Assembly (NCBI GenBank): GCA_016858145.1
Contig: JAEHOE010000099.1
Location: 1 to 64,000 of the forward strand
Length of the DNA: 64,000 nucleotides
From: Edaphochlamys debaryana
Lineage: Eukaryota > Chlorophyta > Chlorophyceae > Chlamydomonadales
Reading direction: 5' to 3'
Part shown: one piece after another, positions 20,003-30,446 of the stretch
Layout of the letters: every line of letters begins with the position of its first letter
Numbering within the stretch: position 1 is the stretch's first letter
Translations under genes and position numbers: made by a program
Notes under the pieces: model-generated
Database searches by the model: none
Told to the model about the DNA's origin: nothing
The model's input: only the letters and a program-made list of their open reading frames with translations

Positions 20003-21129
20003 GGGGTTTGGTCCAGGTGATTCGGTGTCAAGGGCCCACGGCCCGTATGGGAGTTCACGGCTGATGCCCTTGACCGTGTAACAACAACAATAACAAGGGG
20101 CAGGAGCAAGCGCAGCTGCTGATGAGTGGGGTCTGGCGCTCCGCGGCGGGCCGTACTCGACGGACGCGCGCGGCTGTGGCCTGTGGCGGAGCCACACGCT
20201 GCAGCGGCCACGGCCCGTGAGGGGGCTCGTGCTCTGGTCCCACGGCCGGCTCTGGACGCACACCCAGCTCACGGGCTGAAGTGTTTGCCCTTCTGCGCCC
20301 AGCTGCAGGGTTCGCTGGGCCTTACCTGCAGGTATGCGGCGTGAGCGGTACGTAGCGCGGGCGCCCCCCCCCCGCAGCTTGGAGGAGCAGAGGCGGCTTG
20401 GCCGTCTGGCCTTGACGAGACTGTGCGACAAGGTCCGTTGAGGGCGTGCTTGGCGCCGCTGCTATCAAGGGCGGACAAGCTGGTGCCTGGTGGTGCACAG
20501 CCACTGGGGGGAGAGGGTAGGCCGTGCACGGGGTTGCTGAAGACTGCGGGTGGCAGCCTGGCCGCGCCGTGGTGCACGGCAGCTTGTGCAGGCGTCCGGG
20601 GCGCCACGGCATGCGGTGGAGGTGTGTACAGCACGGGGATCTTGGAGCGGAGGGGTCTTGCGTTGCTGCCGGGTTGTGCGCTCGCTCAGTTGTGGCCTCG
20701 AGTGGAGCGAGAGCTCAGGGCCCGCGTCTGCAGGGTTCTGTCGCCGTGGCGTGGCGTTGCAGCATTGTACTGGCCATGTGCTGCTGTGCACGGCGTCTCT
20801 AGACGCCTCTATGCTGCCGGGCTTCCCCTTGTGTCGCTCTCTGGGATGGCGGAGGCTGCCTGCAAGGGCTTCGCCGTGGCATTGCGTGAGGAATGCTGGG
20901 CGGTTAGCGGCTCTCTGGCCTGGCGTACCCATGGTTGCGTAGTTTGCGGAACACGTTGATGTTGTTCTACACGCCTGGTTGTCATCCGGGCGACGGGGGC
21001 AAGGTGGGGGTAGGCGCGGCTGCGGCCTGCTGCCGTTCTCCTGCTGCCCTGGCAGAGGGGAACCTCGGGCCGGGTGCAGGGGCGCTGTTGCGCATTGCGG
21101 ACTTGAGGGGTGGTCTGGCTTCTGGCGGC
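20003..21129 (-). repeat. Repeat A, inverted copy (right part)
   Basis: It continues the inverted unit broken at 5271: it runs from the unit position near 240 down through the unit boundary to the position near 990 of the copy at 1-1885. It ends at about 21129, after TCTGGCGGC. Confidence 0.85.
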
Positions 21130-22260
21130 TGTGACATGCGCAGCGGTAGGACACGTAGTATGGGGTAAATACCAAGATGCGTACCCAAATTTTTCGCTCG
21201 AAGCAGAGGGGTGTAGCACGTTAGCAAGCCCCAATGACGGTCACCACACGCGCCCTTGGACCGGGTTACGTCTCACGGAGTGCCGAGTAAGAAGACTCGT
21301 CACACCGCAGGGGGAAACAGGGAGAGAAGGGAAGAGAGAAGGGGAAAGGTGCACACACAGAAGGGTGGTGCAGAGGAGCCAGAACAGGTGCAACGCAAGG
21401 GAGGTGCGGTGAGGACAGAAGTGTGCGGTGACGGCAGGACAGGTACGGTCCTGCGGGTCACGGGCAAGGGGAGAAACAGGCAAGGGGGCAAGCAGGCAGG
21501 TCAAGCAAGAGCGGGGCAGAAGTGAGCAAGGGGCTAGGCAAAGAGCAGCCTCGCTGACGCTCGGCTCCTCGAGTGCGTGCTAAGCTAAGAGCAAGGGAGA
21601 CTGGCCGGGGTGAGGGACCGCGGGCAGAGTCTCAGGGGAACAGGCAGACAAGGGAGTCTCAGGGCCCCGTGACCTGGGGCAAGGGAGACAAGGGAAGAAC
21701 AAGGGGGGCAGGGTGCAGGAACAGTGCACGCGGCGAACAGGTAATCAAGCACAAGGGCCGGTGCACAGAAGGGGCACGGGCGAGGCAGAAGAAGAGAGGG
21801 TCCACGCGTGAGCAGGGGAAGGCTTGACGCGCGCGAACCTGGGGGAACACAGGGGCGGGGGCACAAGGGGCAAGCCGCAATGCCGGAGCAGGGGCTCAGG
21901 ACACAACAAGGAGTGAACGAGGCCTCAGGTCACTGGGCCGGCAGGGGAAGACCTGCGGGCAAGGGGAGAAGGTACAGGGAAACACAGAACCGGCAGAGGG
22001 AGTGGGACCGCTTCACGTCAGGTTGAACCAGGCAGGTCAGGGGCACCTGCGGGCAAGGGGGAAGGTACAGGGAAACACAGAACCGGCAGAGGGAGTGGGA
22101 CCGCTTCACGTCAGGTTGAACTCAGCCCCTGCGCCCCCCATCTGCGGATGGCACAGCTGTCATAGCAACCCCCACCCCACAAACAGGGGGGGGGGGCAGG
22201 GGGGGGGGGCCGGGGGGGGGGCACCGCGGGGGGTGCCGCCGACATCTGCTCGGCAGGGCC
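21130..22260 (+). repeat. Purine-rich, low-complexity tract with short minisatellite
   Basis: From about 21300 the plus strand is dominated by G and A. Two ~95-bp copies of a unit beginning ACCGGCAGAGGGAGTGGGAC lie around 21986-22130, related to the longer minisatellite at 23757. Long G runs follow at 22187-22225. No gene recognised. Confidence 0.6.
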
Positions 22261-23756
22261 GACACGCTACTGCCGACCCACTGCGACTTGTCGCGATCGC
22301 ATCGCTGATGCTCAGTGTTATTGAAGCGACCACAGGCGCAGCCCGGAAGCGCTGGGCCGCGAAGATTCTCACCATGTAAAACACACTTTTCAAAGCTGGG
22401 CCGCTCGCGTAACCGCGAAGCATATCTGACACAGCGTAGCGCGATAGAGCCATTAGTCGCGAGAACAGGCGTTCCCAAACCGAGGCCGAACTTCAGTCGC
22501 TCTCGCTCGTGCGGGGTGCTCGCGACCCCGCAATCACTGAACGGTGTAGATCAGCAGTCCATGTAATTTCTGAGCTCTGTGGCAGGCTGCAAGAGGCCCG
22601 CACGGCGGAGAGCGGTCGGAGTTCGCGAGGGCGACCAGGCGCGCTTCCTCCAGGGCGCGACTCCGCCCGAGAAAATGAGATCAGCTATACAGGGCATATT
22701 CAGCTATCGCGCGCACTCATCGGCAGGGCGCGAGAGGCCCGCAAACCCCCGAATTTTCTGAGAGTACATTTTTTTGACAGCATCCTTAGATATGGGCGCG
22801 GGGCCCATGTAAGTCTGCTTCCTAACCGTCGCAGGGCGCGGGGCCCATGTAAGTCTGCTTCCTAACCGTTGTACAGTTCCCACAGACCATAGTCCCACAG
22901 ACCATAGTCCCACAGACCCAATGATGGAGACCCAACGTGGCTAAGAACATGCTCATGGCTCCCGCGGTCGCGAGCGCTCGGCGCTCGCGGGCCCGGCCCC
23001 TAGGCCGGCTGCCCATCGTTAGTGGCTAGAGTGCTGCTTGTGCTGTCCGCCTCGATGCCCGCGGGGGCGCGGGGCCTGGGGCGCGATGGCCCGTAGCTGC
23101 AGGTGGCGGCCAGCCGCCGCGCGACGCTGCCAGTGGGCGGCTGTCAAGTTCCAGTGATGTCAAGCTTCGGGGCCGCGAGTTCGCGTTTCGGTGAACGAAC
23201 GGGGCGGCACCACGTCGTGGATTTGTGGCCATCGCGGCTTCGCGTCACCGTGGAGCTGGGCGACCGCTCTAGCGCGCCTGGCTGCGCAGCGTGGAGCTGG
23301 CTTGTTTGTGCCTGCGGTTAGTGTTGGCTCGTCGCGACTCGGGCCTGCGCCCATGCGCGCATGGCGGGGTGTGACCGGGGCGGTAGGCTAGCCGCGGCGT
23401 TTTTGGGGGGTTCTGCCTTGGGGTGGGGTGCGTGCTTTGCGCGTGGCCGGGAGTTTGCTGTGCGTTCGGTGTCAGAGTTTTCGCCGTTCGCTTGCTTTGG
23501 GGGGTGCCTTCACCCCCCGGACCTCCTGTTGCCTGCTCTCTGCTTTCTGCTTTTGGCCCCTCCCTCGGGGAGGGCGAGCCTCTGACTTGTTGGCCCTGCC
23601 TTCCTGGTGGGTGAGCCTCCGACCGCGCGTGTGTTGAGAGGGTGGCTGCGTTTTGTTCTTGGCGGTTTCCTGCCCCCCCCCCCCCCCCTTGTCCTCGGCC
23701 CTGGTGGGGGTGAGCTTGGTTTGCGCGCGTGGCGAGAGGGTGGCTGCGCTTTGCTG
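22261..23756. other. Intergenic stretch with no recognised gene
   Basis: The part 22261-22790 is less GC-rich than its surroundings. Around 22797-22866 a ~40-bp segment containing GCGCGGGGCCCATGTAAG is tandemly duplicated, followed by three copies of CACAGACCATAGTC-like sequence at about 22879-22920. A C run of about 17 lies near 23682. No coding signal, tRNA or other RNA gene was found. Confidence 0.5.
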
Positions 23757-24125
23757 GGGGAACCGGCAGAGGGAGTGGGACCGCTTCACGTCCGGTTGAG
23801 CCAGGCAGGTCAAGGGCACCTGCGGGCACGGGGAAAGCACAGAGAGGGAAAGAGAGGACAAGGGGATTGGAACCTCCTCACGTCCTGGGCCGGCAGGGGA
23901 AACCTGCGGGCAAGAGGGCAGAAAGAACCGGCAGAGGGATGGTACCGCGTCACGTCCGGTTGAGCCAGGCAGGTCAAGGGCACCTGCGGGCACGGGGAAA
24001 GCACAGAGAGGGAAAGAGAGGACAAGGGGATTGGAACCTCCTCACGTCCTGGGCCGGCAGGGATACCTGCGGGCAAGAGGGCAGAAGTAACCGGCAGAGG
24101 GATGGTACCGCGTCACGTACGGTTG
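23757..24125 (+). repeat. 166-bp minisatellite, just over two copies
   Basis: The unit starting AACCGGCAGAGGGA recurs at about 23760, 23927 and 24090. It includes GGTTGAGCCAGGCAGGTCAA and a purine-rich segment. It is a longer relative of the ~95-bp units at 21986-22130. 24126-25076 holds no recognised gene; a TATTTAAG box lies at about 24595. Confidence 0.65.
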
Positions 24126-25950
24126 GCCAGGCAGGGGAGTGGCGCAAACTCGCCTCGGGTACAAGTGCAGGGCAGGCGTACTTGAACACCTGCGGGCACG
24201 GGAGAAGGGAGGCACACGGGGGGAGACGGGAGGGGCTCCGCGCGTGGGACCGGGCCTGGCAAAAGAAGCGACCACCTGCGGGCAGTTTGGGGAAACAGGG
24301 GCAAGCCGGGCCTAATCTCGCCGAGGTCACGGTGAAACGGGGGCGACCTACGTAAGCAAGCTCACACAGGCCGTATCCTAACGCGTGGTGTGGAAGTGGG
24401 CGAAGCGGGGGAAGCGGGTGTGAATGAAGGAAGCGGGATTACAGGACGCGGTATCGAGAGTACGGGTGATCAGTCCGACGCTCGCCGAGTACCGAGATCA
24501 AAGGGAGAAGAGGGCGAAGAGGGAAGCGAGAGAAGGGGTTCGAGGCCTTGAGTCGTGTCGTGGGTAGGTTATATCTGGAAATGCGGCGGGGCGGCTATTT
24601 AAGCCTCCCGTCGCGCCCAGATTGGTATGGCAGTCGCCCATGCAGCTCCGCGGCCCCGAGATGGGCGCTCCGTTCGGCTGCCCCATGCAGGCCCGGTGGC
24701 GGCGCTGGCGGCAGCCGCCGGTGGGACGAGCGGGCCTCGGCGCCGTTCGGGAGCTGGGAACGCCAGGGGCCGCCCCGAGCGTGTGGACGGCTCCTTCATG
24801 ACCGGGTGTATCCGCGTATGTGTGGCGGAAGGCGGCTGGGGGCCGGGCGCTTCTCCGGCGCGCCCGGCATGAACGGGAGGCCAGGGCTCCACCTGCGGAG
24901 CCTCCGCTGGCCTGCGCTCGCGCCCAAAGACCACAGTTCACCTAACACAAGAGGTAGGGGGCCGGCTCCTACTTGCGCGGGCAGCCGCACTCCCGCACCC
25001 AAACGGCCTACCTGCAACGCACACGCTTACCTGGCTCGCTCACCTTAATTCGCTCACAACTCACACAAACAACCTATTGCCGGCAACTCCGCAGGCTCCA
25101 GGTGGTTCTCGTACTTGGCGCCCGTCAAGGCTGAACGCCCGCTTCAGGGAAACAACTCCTCCTCATCCAGATATCCTTACTCCAAATAGCTCCTTACCAT
25201 TATGCGGGCTCGGGTTAATGCGGTGGGCCGGTTCGGCCCACCGTCCAAGCTCCTTCTGCTCCTCCTGCTCCAATACACCCATTGCCGCGCCAGGCTTTTG
25301 CGTTGTTGCCATAGGCTCGCGACGCGCTGGTCGACAGGGCTCACAGGGGCGTTTTGGGGAGACGCGCCATCGGGTAGTACCCGGAAACGCAGCCCGCCTC
25401 GCGCCGATGGCGCTCGGCTGGCTCACATAAGGCTCCAAGCATCCTTCTGCTACTGTTTATATGCGACCTGGGCCGGGGGTCCAGGCGACTGCTCCATCTT
25501 TCTACTGCAGCACCGTTCAACGCACGTGCTGCGGCCCGCACACTTAATATGGCCTCGGCACTCGCCACCACCCTGCCTGGTTGCAAGGTCCTTGCAGGCC
25601 GCCCCCCGGGTGCAGCAAGACGGAGGCGATGATGGCATGGAGGGTGTGCGGCGGCGTCATGAGGGGGTCTGGAAGGGCAAGGCGGTGTGTAGCGGCGGCC
25701 GGCCGATTGGCCAGGGCCGGCGGGCGGCAGCGCTGAAACTCAGCCGAGGCGACGGCACTGCCCAGCAGCCAACCCGAGGACTTCGCGGCGGCAGGGCTGA
25801 GGCGGGCAGGGACGCACGGCGACGGGCAGGGCCCCCACGGCAGAGCAGTGGACGGGTGGCAGTGGCGGCCCGCCAGAGACCCCGGCGGCCTTGTGAGGCT
25901 GCTGCGCAGCAGCGACGAGGTGGGATACACGGCGACGGCAGTGGACTGGG

Positions 25951-26526
25951 TGAGGAGGCTCCCGCCCCGGAATGCCGGGCGGGGGAGTGAGGAGGCTCCC
26001 GCCCCGGAATGCCGGGCGGGGAAGTGAGGAGGCTCCCGCCCGGGAATGCCGGGCGGGGGAGTGAGGAGGCTCCCGCCCGGGGGTGCCGGGTGGGGGGAGT
26101 GAGGAGGCTCCCGCCCGGGGGTGCCGGGTGGGGGGAGTGAGGAGGCTCCCGCCCGGGGTTGCCGGGTGGGGGAGTGAGGGGGCTCCCGCCCGGGAATGCC
26201 GGGTGGGGGGAGTGAGGAGGCTCCCGCCCGGGGGTGCCGGGTGGGGGGAGTGAGGAGGCTCCCGCCCGGGGGTGCCGGGTGGGGGAGTGAGGGGGCTCCC
26301 GCCCGGGAATGCCGGGTGGGGGAGTGAGGAGGCTCCCGCCCGGGGGTGCCGGGCGGGGGAGTGAGGAGGCTCCCGCCCGGGGGTGCCGGGTGGGGGAGTG
26401 AGGAGGCTCCCGCCCGGGGGTGCCGGGTGGGGGGAGTGAGTAAGCTCCCGCCCGGGGGTGCCGGGTGGGGGAGTGAGGAGGCTCCCGCCCGGGGGTGCCG
26501 GGTGGGGGGAGTGAGGAGGCTTCCCG
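25951..26526 (+). repeat. 37-38-bp GC-rich minisatellite, about 15 copies
   Basis: The unit is of the form GAGGAGGCTCCCGCCCGGGG followed by GTGCCGGGTGGGGGAGT. It has 15 full copies and a partial sixteenth, with variants CCGGAATGCC and GGGGGTGCC and one or two extra G. The length is not a multiple of three, so any frame crossing it cycles through all three registers, which explains a 303-residue open frame on the minus strand. The array breaks into the LINE RNase H frame at its right edge. Confidence 0.85.
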
Positions 26527-27153
26527 ACAGTTGAGTCGCGTAGGGCGAAAGCTATGGCTGAGAGCTCTGCACGCGTTATGGTATTCACTTGTCCTCCATT
26601 GGGGTCTATGTGGGTTGTGCGGTCGCCTGCATCTTTGGCTGGGTCATACATGGATGCGCCTAGCGTGTGTGCACCAGCAGGTTGTTTACGGGCGCTGCCG
26701 TCGGTGTAGACGGCGGCATTGGTATTGCCTGGGAAGGGTGTCCGGGAATGCAGTAGCTAGAGCGCCGAGCATCGGCGTCAGGGTTGTGGGGTCGGTGGTG
26801 TCTACCGCCGCCGTGTATCGGGGCGAGCCTAACCGTGGGTGTTGTTGGAGGGCATGGAGGGCCTTCCGGATCCAGTTGGAGGGTTTTGAGGGGTTCAAGC
26901 TCTGGGCGGGGGGCTGTGCGGGCGTGAACGCGTAGCCCTCAATATCTTGTAAGGCTTCGGTTAGGCGTTCAGGTGTGTTGGCAAGGTACACTTGATCTTC
27001 TACGGAGGGCAGCTCCGGGGTGTTCGTAACTAAGACAACGTCGAGTACCGTTCTTTTCTCATCAGCTACTTGGTCTTGGTCCTCGCGGGCCGCAGCAGGT
27101 GCCGCATCTTTGGTGAGAGTTCCCACGGCTGTGGTGCAGGCCCACAGGGTTTT
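26527..27153 (-). pseudogene. LINE ORF2 fragment with RNase H domain, frameshifted and truncated
   Basis: Reading from 27153 downwards the minus strand encodes about 125 residues of spacer, then after a frame change near 26740-26750 an RNase H domain. The segment AAVYTDGSARK carries the first catalytic Asp. A Gly/Ala strand follows, then TRAELSAIAFAL with the catalytic Glu. The domain stops at RDSTVGK, where the minisatellite begins, so the remaining catalytic residues are lost. An RNase H in a LINE is known in algal Dualen/RandI-type elements; family assignment is inference. Its 5' side is cut by a dispersed repeat at 27154. Confidence 0.6.
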
Positions 27154-27910
27154 TTGGCCTTTCATTTGCACAGCCACCGGGGGGCGTGGGGGAGCCCCGC
27201 AGGAGGTCCCCCGCGCCAGCCGGGGCTTGCAGATGAGAGAGCCTTTGCGAGAGACCGACCGCGATATCTTATCCGACAGATGTGCGATACACGGTGCACC
27301 AAGCACACCAGCGCCTTACGATGATAAAACATATTGAATGGTGCGCCAGAAATTCATATTGGCGCTAGCTCGCGAGAGGAAGGATTCTTTTTCTTGATCA
27401 TGAGCTTTTCAGCTCAGCGCCGGCCCCAGATTGCCCTCATAGACAAAGGGAATGCAGCTGCCTGCAAGGTTTCAGCCGAAACGCAGCGACTCCGGGTCGA
27501 CTGATTCCAGGCATCGCGGGCGCACGGGGCCGCGTACTGGGCCGCTCGTCCGACCAGCCGCGCACTCAGCCGCCAGAGCTCAGGTATCTCTTGCATATAT
27601 GCTTGCCAACAACGGCAACATCGGGAGTCGGTCGTCTCCCTTCCTGACACGATGGTCGCTGACGCCATGGTCGCTGACACGATGGTCGCTGACGCGGTGC
27701 CGCTGGCTGGCACGCCTGCGTATGCGGGAGCGGGAGCGGGGCGCTGGGGGTCCGGGGGGCGCTTGGAGGCGGAATGGGGGATGCCGGATGCGAGGGCGTG
27801 CACAGTCCACAGTGGCATGAGCGGGGCCTATGCCCTCCGGCCCCAGCCTGACCCTGGCTTTCCCCTGCACTGAGCCAAATGAAAGGCCACCAGATCCGTT
27901 CGGTCTAGTT
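27154..27910 (-). mobile_element. Short dispersed element (family X), near-complete copy
   Basis: Read on the minus strand it begins CTAGACCGAACGGATCTGGT followed by GGCCTTTCATTTG, and ends GCAAATGAAAGGCC then AAAAAACC. The paired GGCCTTTCATTTG / CAAATGAAAGGCC segments are inverted. A second near-complete copy in plus orientation is at 58864-59531, and fragments of one end occur near 28692-28765 and 46672. There is no coding capacity. I cannot assign a superfamily, because target duplications are unclear. 27911-28600 holds no recognised gene. Confidence 0.5.
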
Positions 27911-28601
27911 GCTGGTCATCAGGACCATGGCAAGTGGGGCATCAGTCACAACCGCGGCGCAGGCTAGGGCCCAGTCCAGCGTGTCGCGCGCTATGGTTGG
28001 TTGACCGGGCGCATACACAAGATGGGGCCCGACCAGATATGTTTGAATATTCCTTGGTCGGCACCAAACATGGCATGCAGGTATACTAGCGTCGTAATGG
28101 AGGGCGTGTGCGCCCTCTGCTCGCCGTCATGTGATGGGGCGATTGCGCCCGTACTGTATGGCACACGGCATGGCGTGCTATCGTATAACCCACAAGGTGA
28201 ATGAATCTTGGGGGATACTTAGTCACCGCAGGGCGGGTGGGCGGGGGATGGGTTTGTGCATGGACGGCAGCGGCCGCCTTGCACCAAGTTACTAATTGTA
28301 GACATTAACAAGCTATACGAGCCCTCTTGCCCAGCAGTCGCGATGTGGAAGCGTTTCAGCGTTCATCGGCTTGCGATTACCGGCAATGTCGCCGAGCTGA
28401 GCCCTGGGCAGCCTGGAAACCCTAAGATGTTCTTCGCAGTCAGTTGTATCAATATTGAGAGCCCCCGAAGTGCGCGTGACCCTTGCCGACCGCTGTGCCC
28501 TCGCGATGGGTTTGGCACGAAGCCCAGCACCGACTTCGGACCTTCCGCCGCCCCGCTTCGATTCAGGCCTCCTTGCAAGAGCTATGACTACTCAAAGAGG
28601 T

Positions 28602-29973
28602 TTACAGTAGCCTCGGCGGCAAGCGGAGGGCTCGCGCCGGGATGTCTCTGGGGTGTTTATCGCCTGAGGTCTCCGCCCCGGCTTTCCCTTTCCGTCCCAA
28701 CGGCCCGCGCCGCGGCCCCCCTGCGGGGTGCCCCTGCGCCGCCCGTCGCTCCGCAAATGAAAGGCCAAAAACGCAGCCCAACATGGCGCCGCCCGGCGCC
28801 TTGCCTCCGCCCTTGCCGCCCTGGAGCGGCGCCGCCAGCCCAGCAAACGGCATTGCAGCGGCCCCACCATATGCGCCCGAGCCTGGAGGCGGCGGCTGCG
28901 GGCGCCGTCCATCACCCGCCCCATCATCGTCTCCATCGCCCTCCCGCCCGTCACGCCGGGGCGGGTTGCCGGGCCTGCAGGACCCGCCGTTGCTGCCCTT
29001 CCGCTTGGCGTCCAGATACGAATCAATCAGCGTGCTGGCACCCTGGCGCGACATGGTCCGCAGGCTCTCCTCACTGCCCTGCACTGCCCTGCACTGCCCG
29101 TCCGTAGCACGGCGCAGCGTGTTGATGGAGTTGCGGATGTACTCAATGCCCTCCTGCTTGGTCGTGGGCCACTCGGCCAAGGGGACCTGGGGGTGGGAAC
29201 GCAGGCAGGCAGGCGCAGCAGTAAGTGCGCAGTGAATGAGTGCGGTAGCTACCCCACCCCCCGCCCAGCCCTCATGCCCCAGCCGCAAGCCCCCACGCCC
29301 CCACACCAGCCCCCACGCACAAACCTACATTGCGCTTTTGAAGCCACTCCCTCTGGTTCTCTGTCAGAGGCTCGTCCGAGCTCTCAGCGTGGCTCTTGAG
29401 CGAGGTGCTGGCTTGGTCCTTAGTCATGCCGTCTACGTGAGGCAACCCCGCCTTGGCCATGGCCTCCCGCTGGCGGCCAGTCGCTGGCTTGGCATTGCGG
29501 GAGGACTTGAACTGCGGGGGGAACACAAGGGGCGGGGCGAAGGCAGCCAAGAGCGGTTGGTCAGTAGTGTCCCGGCGGGGTGCGGCCAACGAGCAGGAGG
29601 CCCAACAGGAGTGTCTGGCTTTCCAGTCAAGCCCCAGCTGTCCGCCCCAGCCCTGGCCCTTCCCCAGTCCCGGCCCTTCAACCCCAGCCCCGGCTCACGT
29701 CCGCATGCGCACGCTTCTTCTCGTCAATCAGGCGCGAGCAGTCAGCGTAGCTGTCAGGCCAGTCCTTGGGCATGACGCCCATGTCGTTAAGGTAGGCATC
29801 CTGGCTGCTGGAGCGAGGGCCGGTGCCGCCTCCCGAGTTAGAACCCCCGCCGCCGCCAAACCCGCGGCCGGTGCTGGGCCCTGCAGCCGCCGCGGGCGGT
29901 GGCGCCATGCCCGCGTCCACGAACTGCTGAAAGGTCATGCCAAACTCCAGGGCCACGATGGTGAGCTGGAGGC
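28602..29973 (-). CDS. Multi-exon gene of unknown function (5' end not found)
   Basis: Three minus-strand exons connect in phase: 29973-29699, 29511-29329 and 29186 to the stop at 28602, with CAG acceptors and GTGAGC or GTAGG donors. The protein (over 340 residues) has an ordered start, a Gly/Ser-rich linker, then two similar helical motifs: AKPATGRQREAMAKAGLP...GMTKDQAS in exon 2, and PLTENQREWLQKRNVPL...WPTTKQEG spanning exons 2-3. These look like tandem copies of one ~35-residue unit of the P-[AL]-T-x2-Q ... T-K type. The C-terminal part is Gly/Pro-rich, and its last ~50 residues come from a family X-like repeat, so the true end may be earlier. The first exon(s) were not located. Confidence 0.6.
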
Positions 29974-30113
29974 CTGCAGGGCGAGGGCAACCGACAGCAC
30001 ACACCGCGTGAAGCACGCAAAGCAGGGCAGGCACGCACGTGCACTAACGGCCAGGCCCAGGAAACATCGTTCGTTTTGTTTATCTCATTTGTTTGATGCT
30101 AGGCGCCCGTGGG

Positions 30114-30446
30114 CTACTCTGCCAAGGGCCACAGCCCTCCGTCAAGGGCTGGGGGCTCAAAGGGCTCGGCATCCATCATACCCTCCCACTCCCAGGCGTC
30201 AGCCTCGGGCTCAACCAACAACCCGGGCCCTGCCCGCTCGGGAGGAACGTGTGGGTTGAACATGTCTGCGGTCAGCTGCACATTCCTGGGCAGGATGCGC
30301 AGCTGATCGATGGACACCACACGGGACAGGGCCACGTAGGCCTGGCCCAGGCGTGACATGTTGCTAAAGTCAATCACGACTGGGTCCTTGATCGTGTCCC
30401 CCTGCACCTTGTGCACGGTGCGTGCAAAGGCCACGACAAGGGGGAA
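30114..30446 (-). pseudogene. C-terminal part of a PIF1-like DNA helicase, cut by repeat A
   Basis: The minus-strand frame carries FARTVHKVQGDTIKD (helicase motif V region, HK-QG) and GQAYVALSRVVSIDQL (motif VI with the catalytic arginine), as in PIF1/RecD-type superfamily 1 helicases, including those of Helitrons. A Pro/acidic tail of about 50 residues precedes the stop. The Walker A and B motifs are missing: upstream the sequence becomes repeat A at about 30447. It is probably a remnant of a host or Helitron-type helicase gene. No Helitron terminus was identified. Confidence 0.7.

Noticed and set aside
25202..25990. 262-codon plus-strand ORF
   Set aside because: Low-complexity Arg/Gly content, overlaps the minisatellite, no domain and no splice context.
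25740..26651. 303-codon minus-strand ORF with Pro-rich repeats
   Set aside because: Produced by the 37-38-bp minisatellite, which is open in all three registers. Only its first ~55 codons (RNase H) are meaningful.
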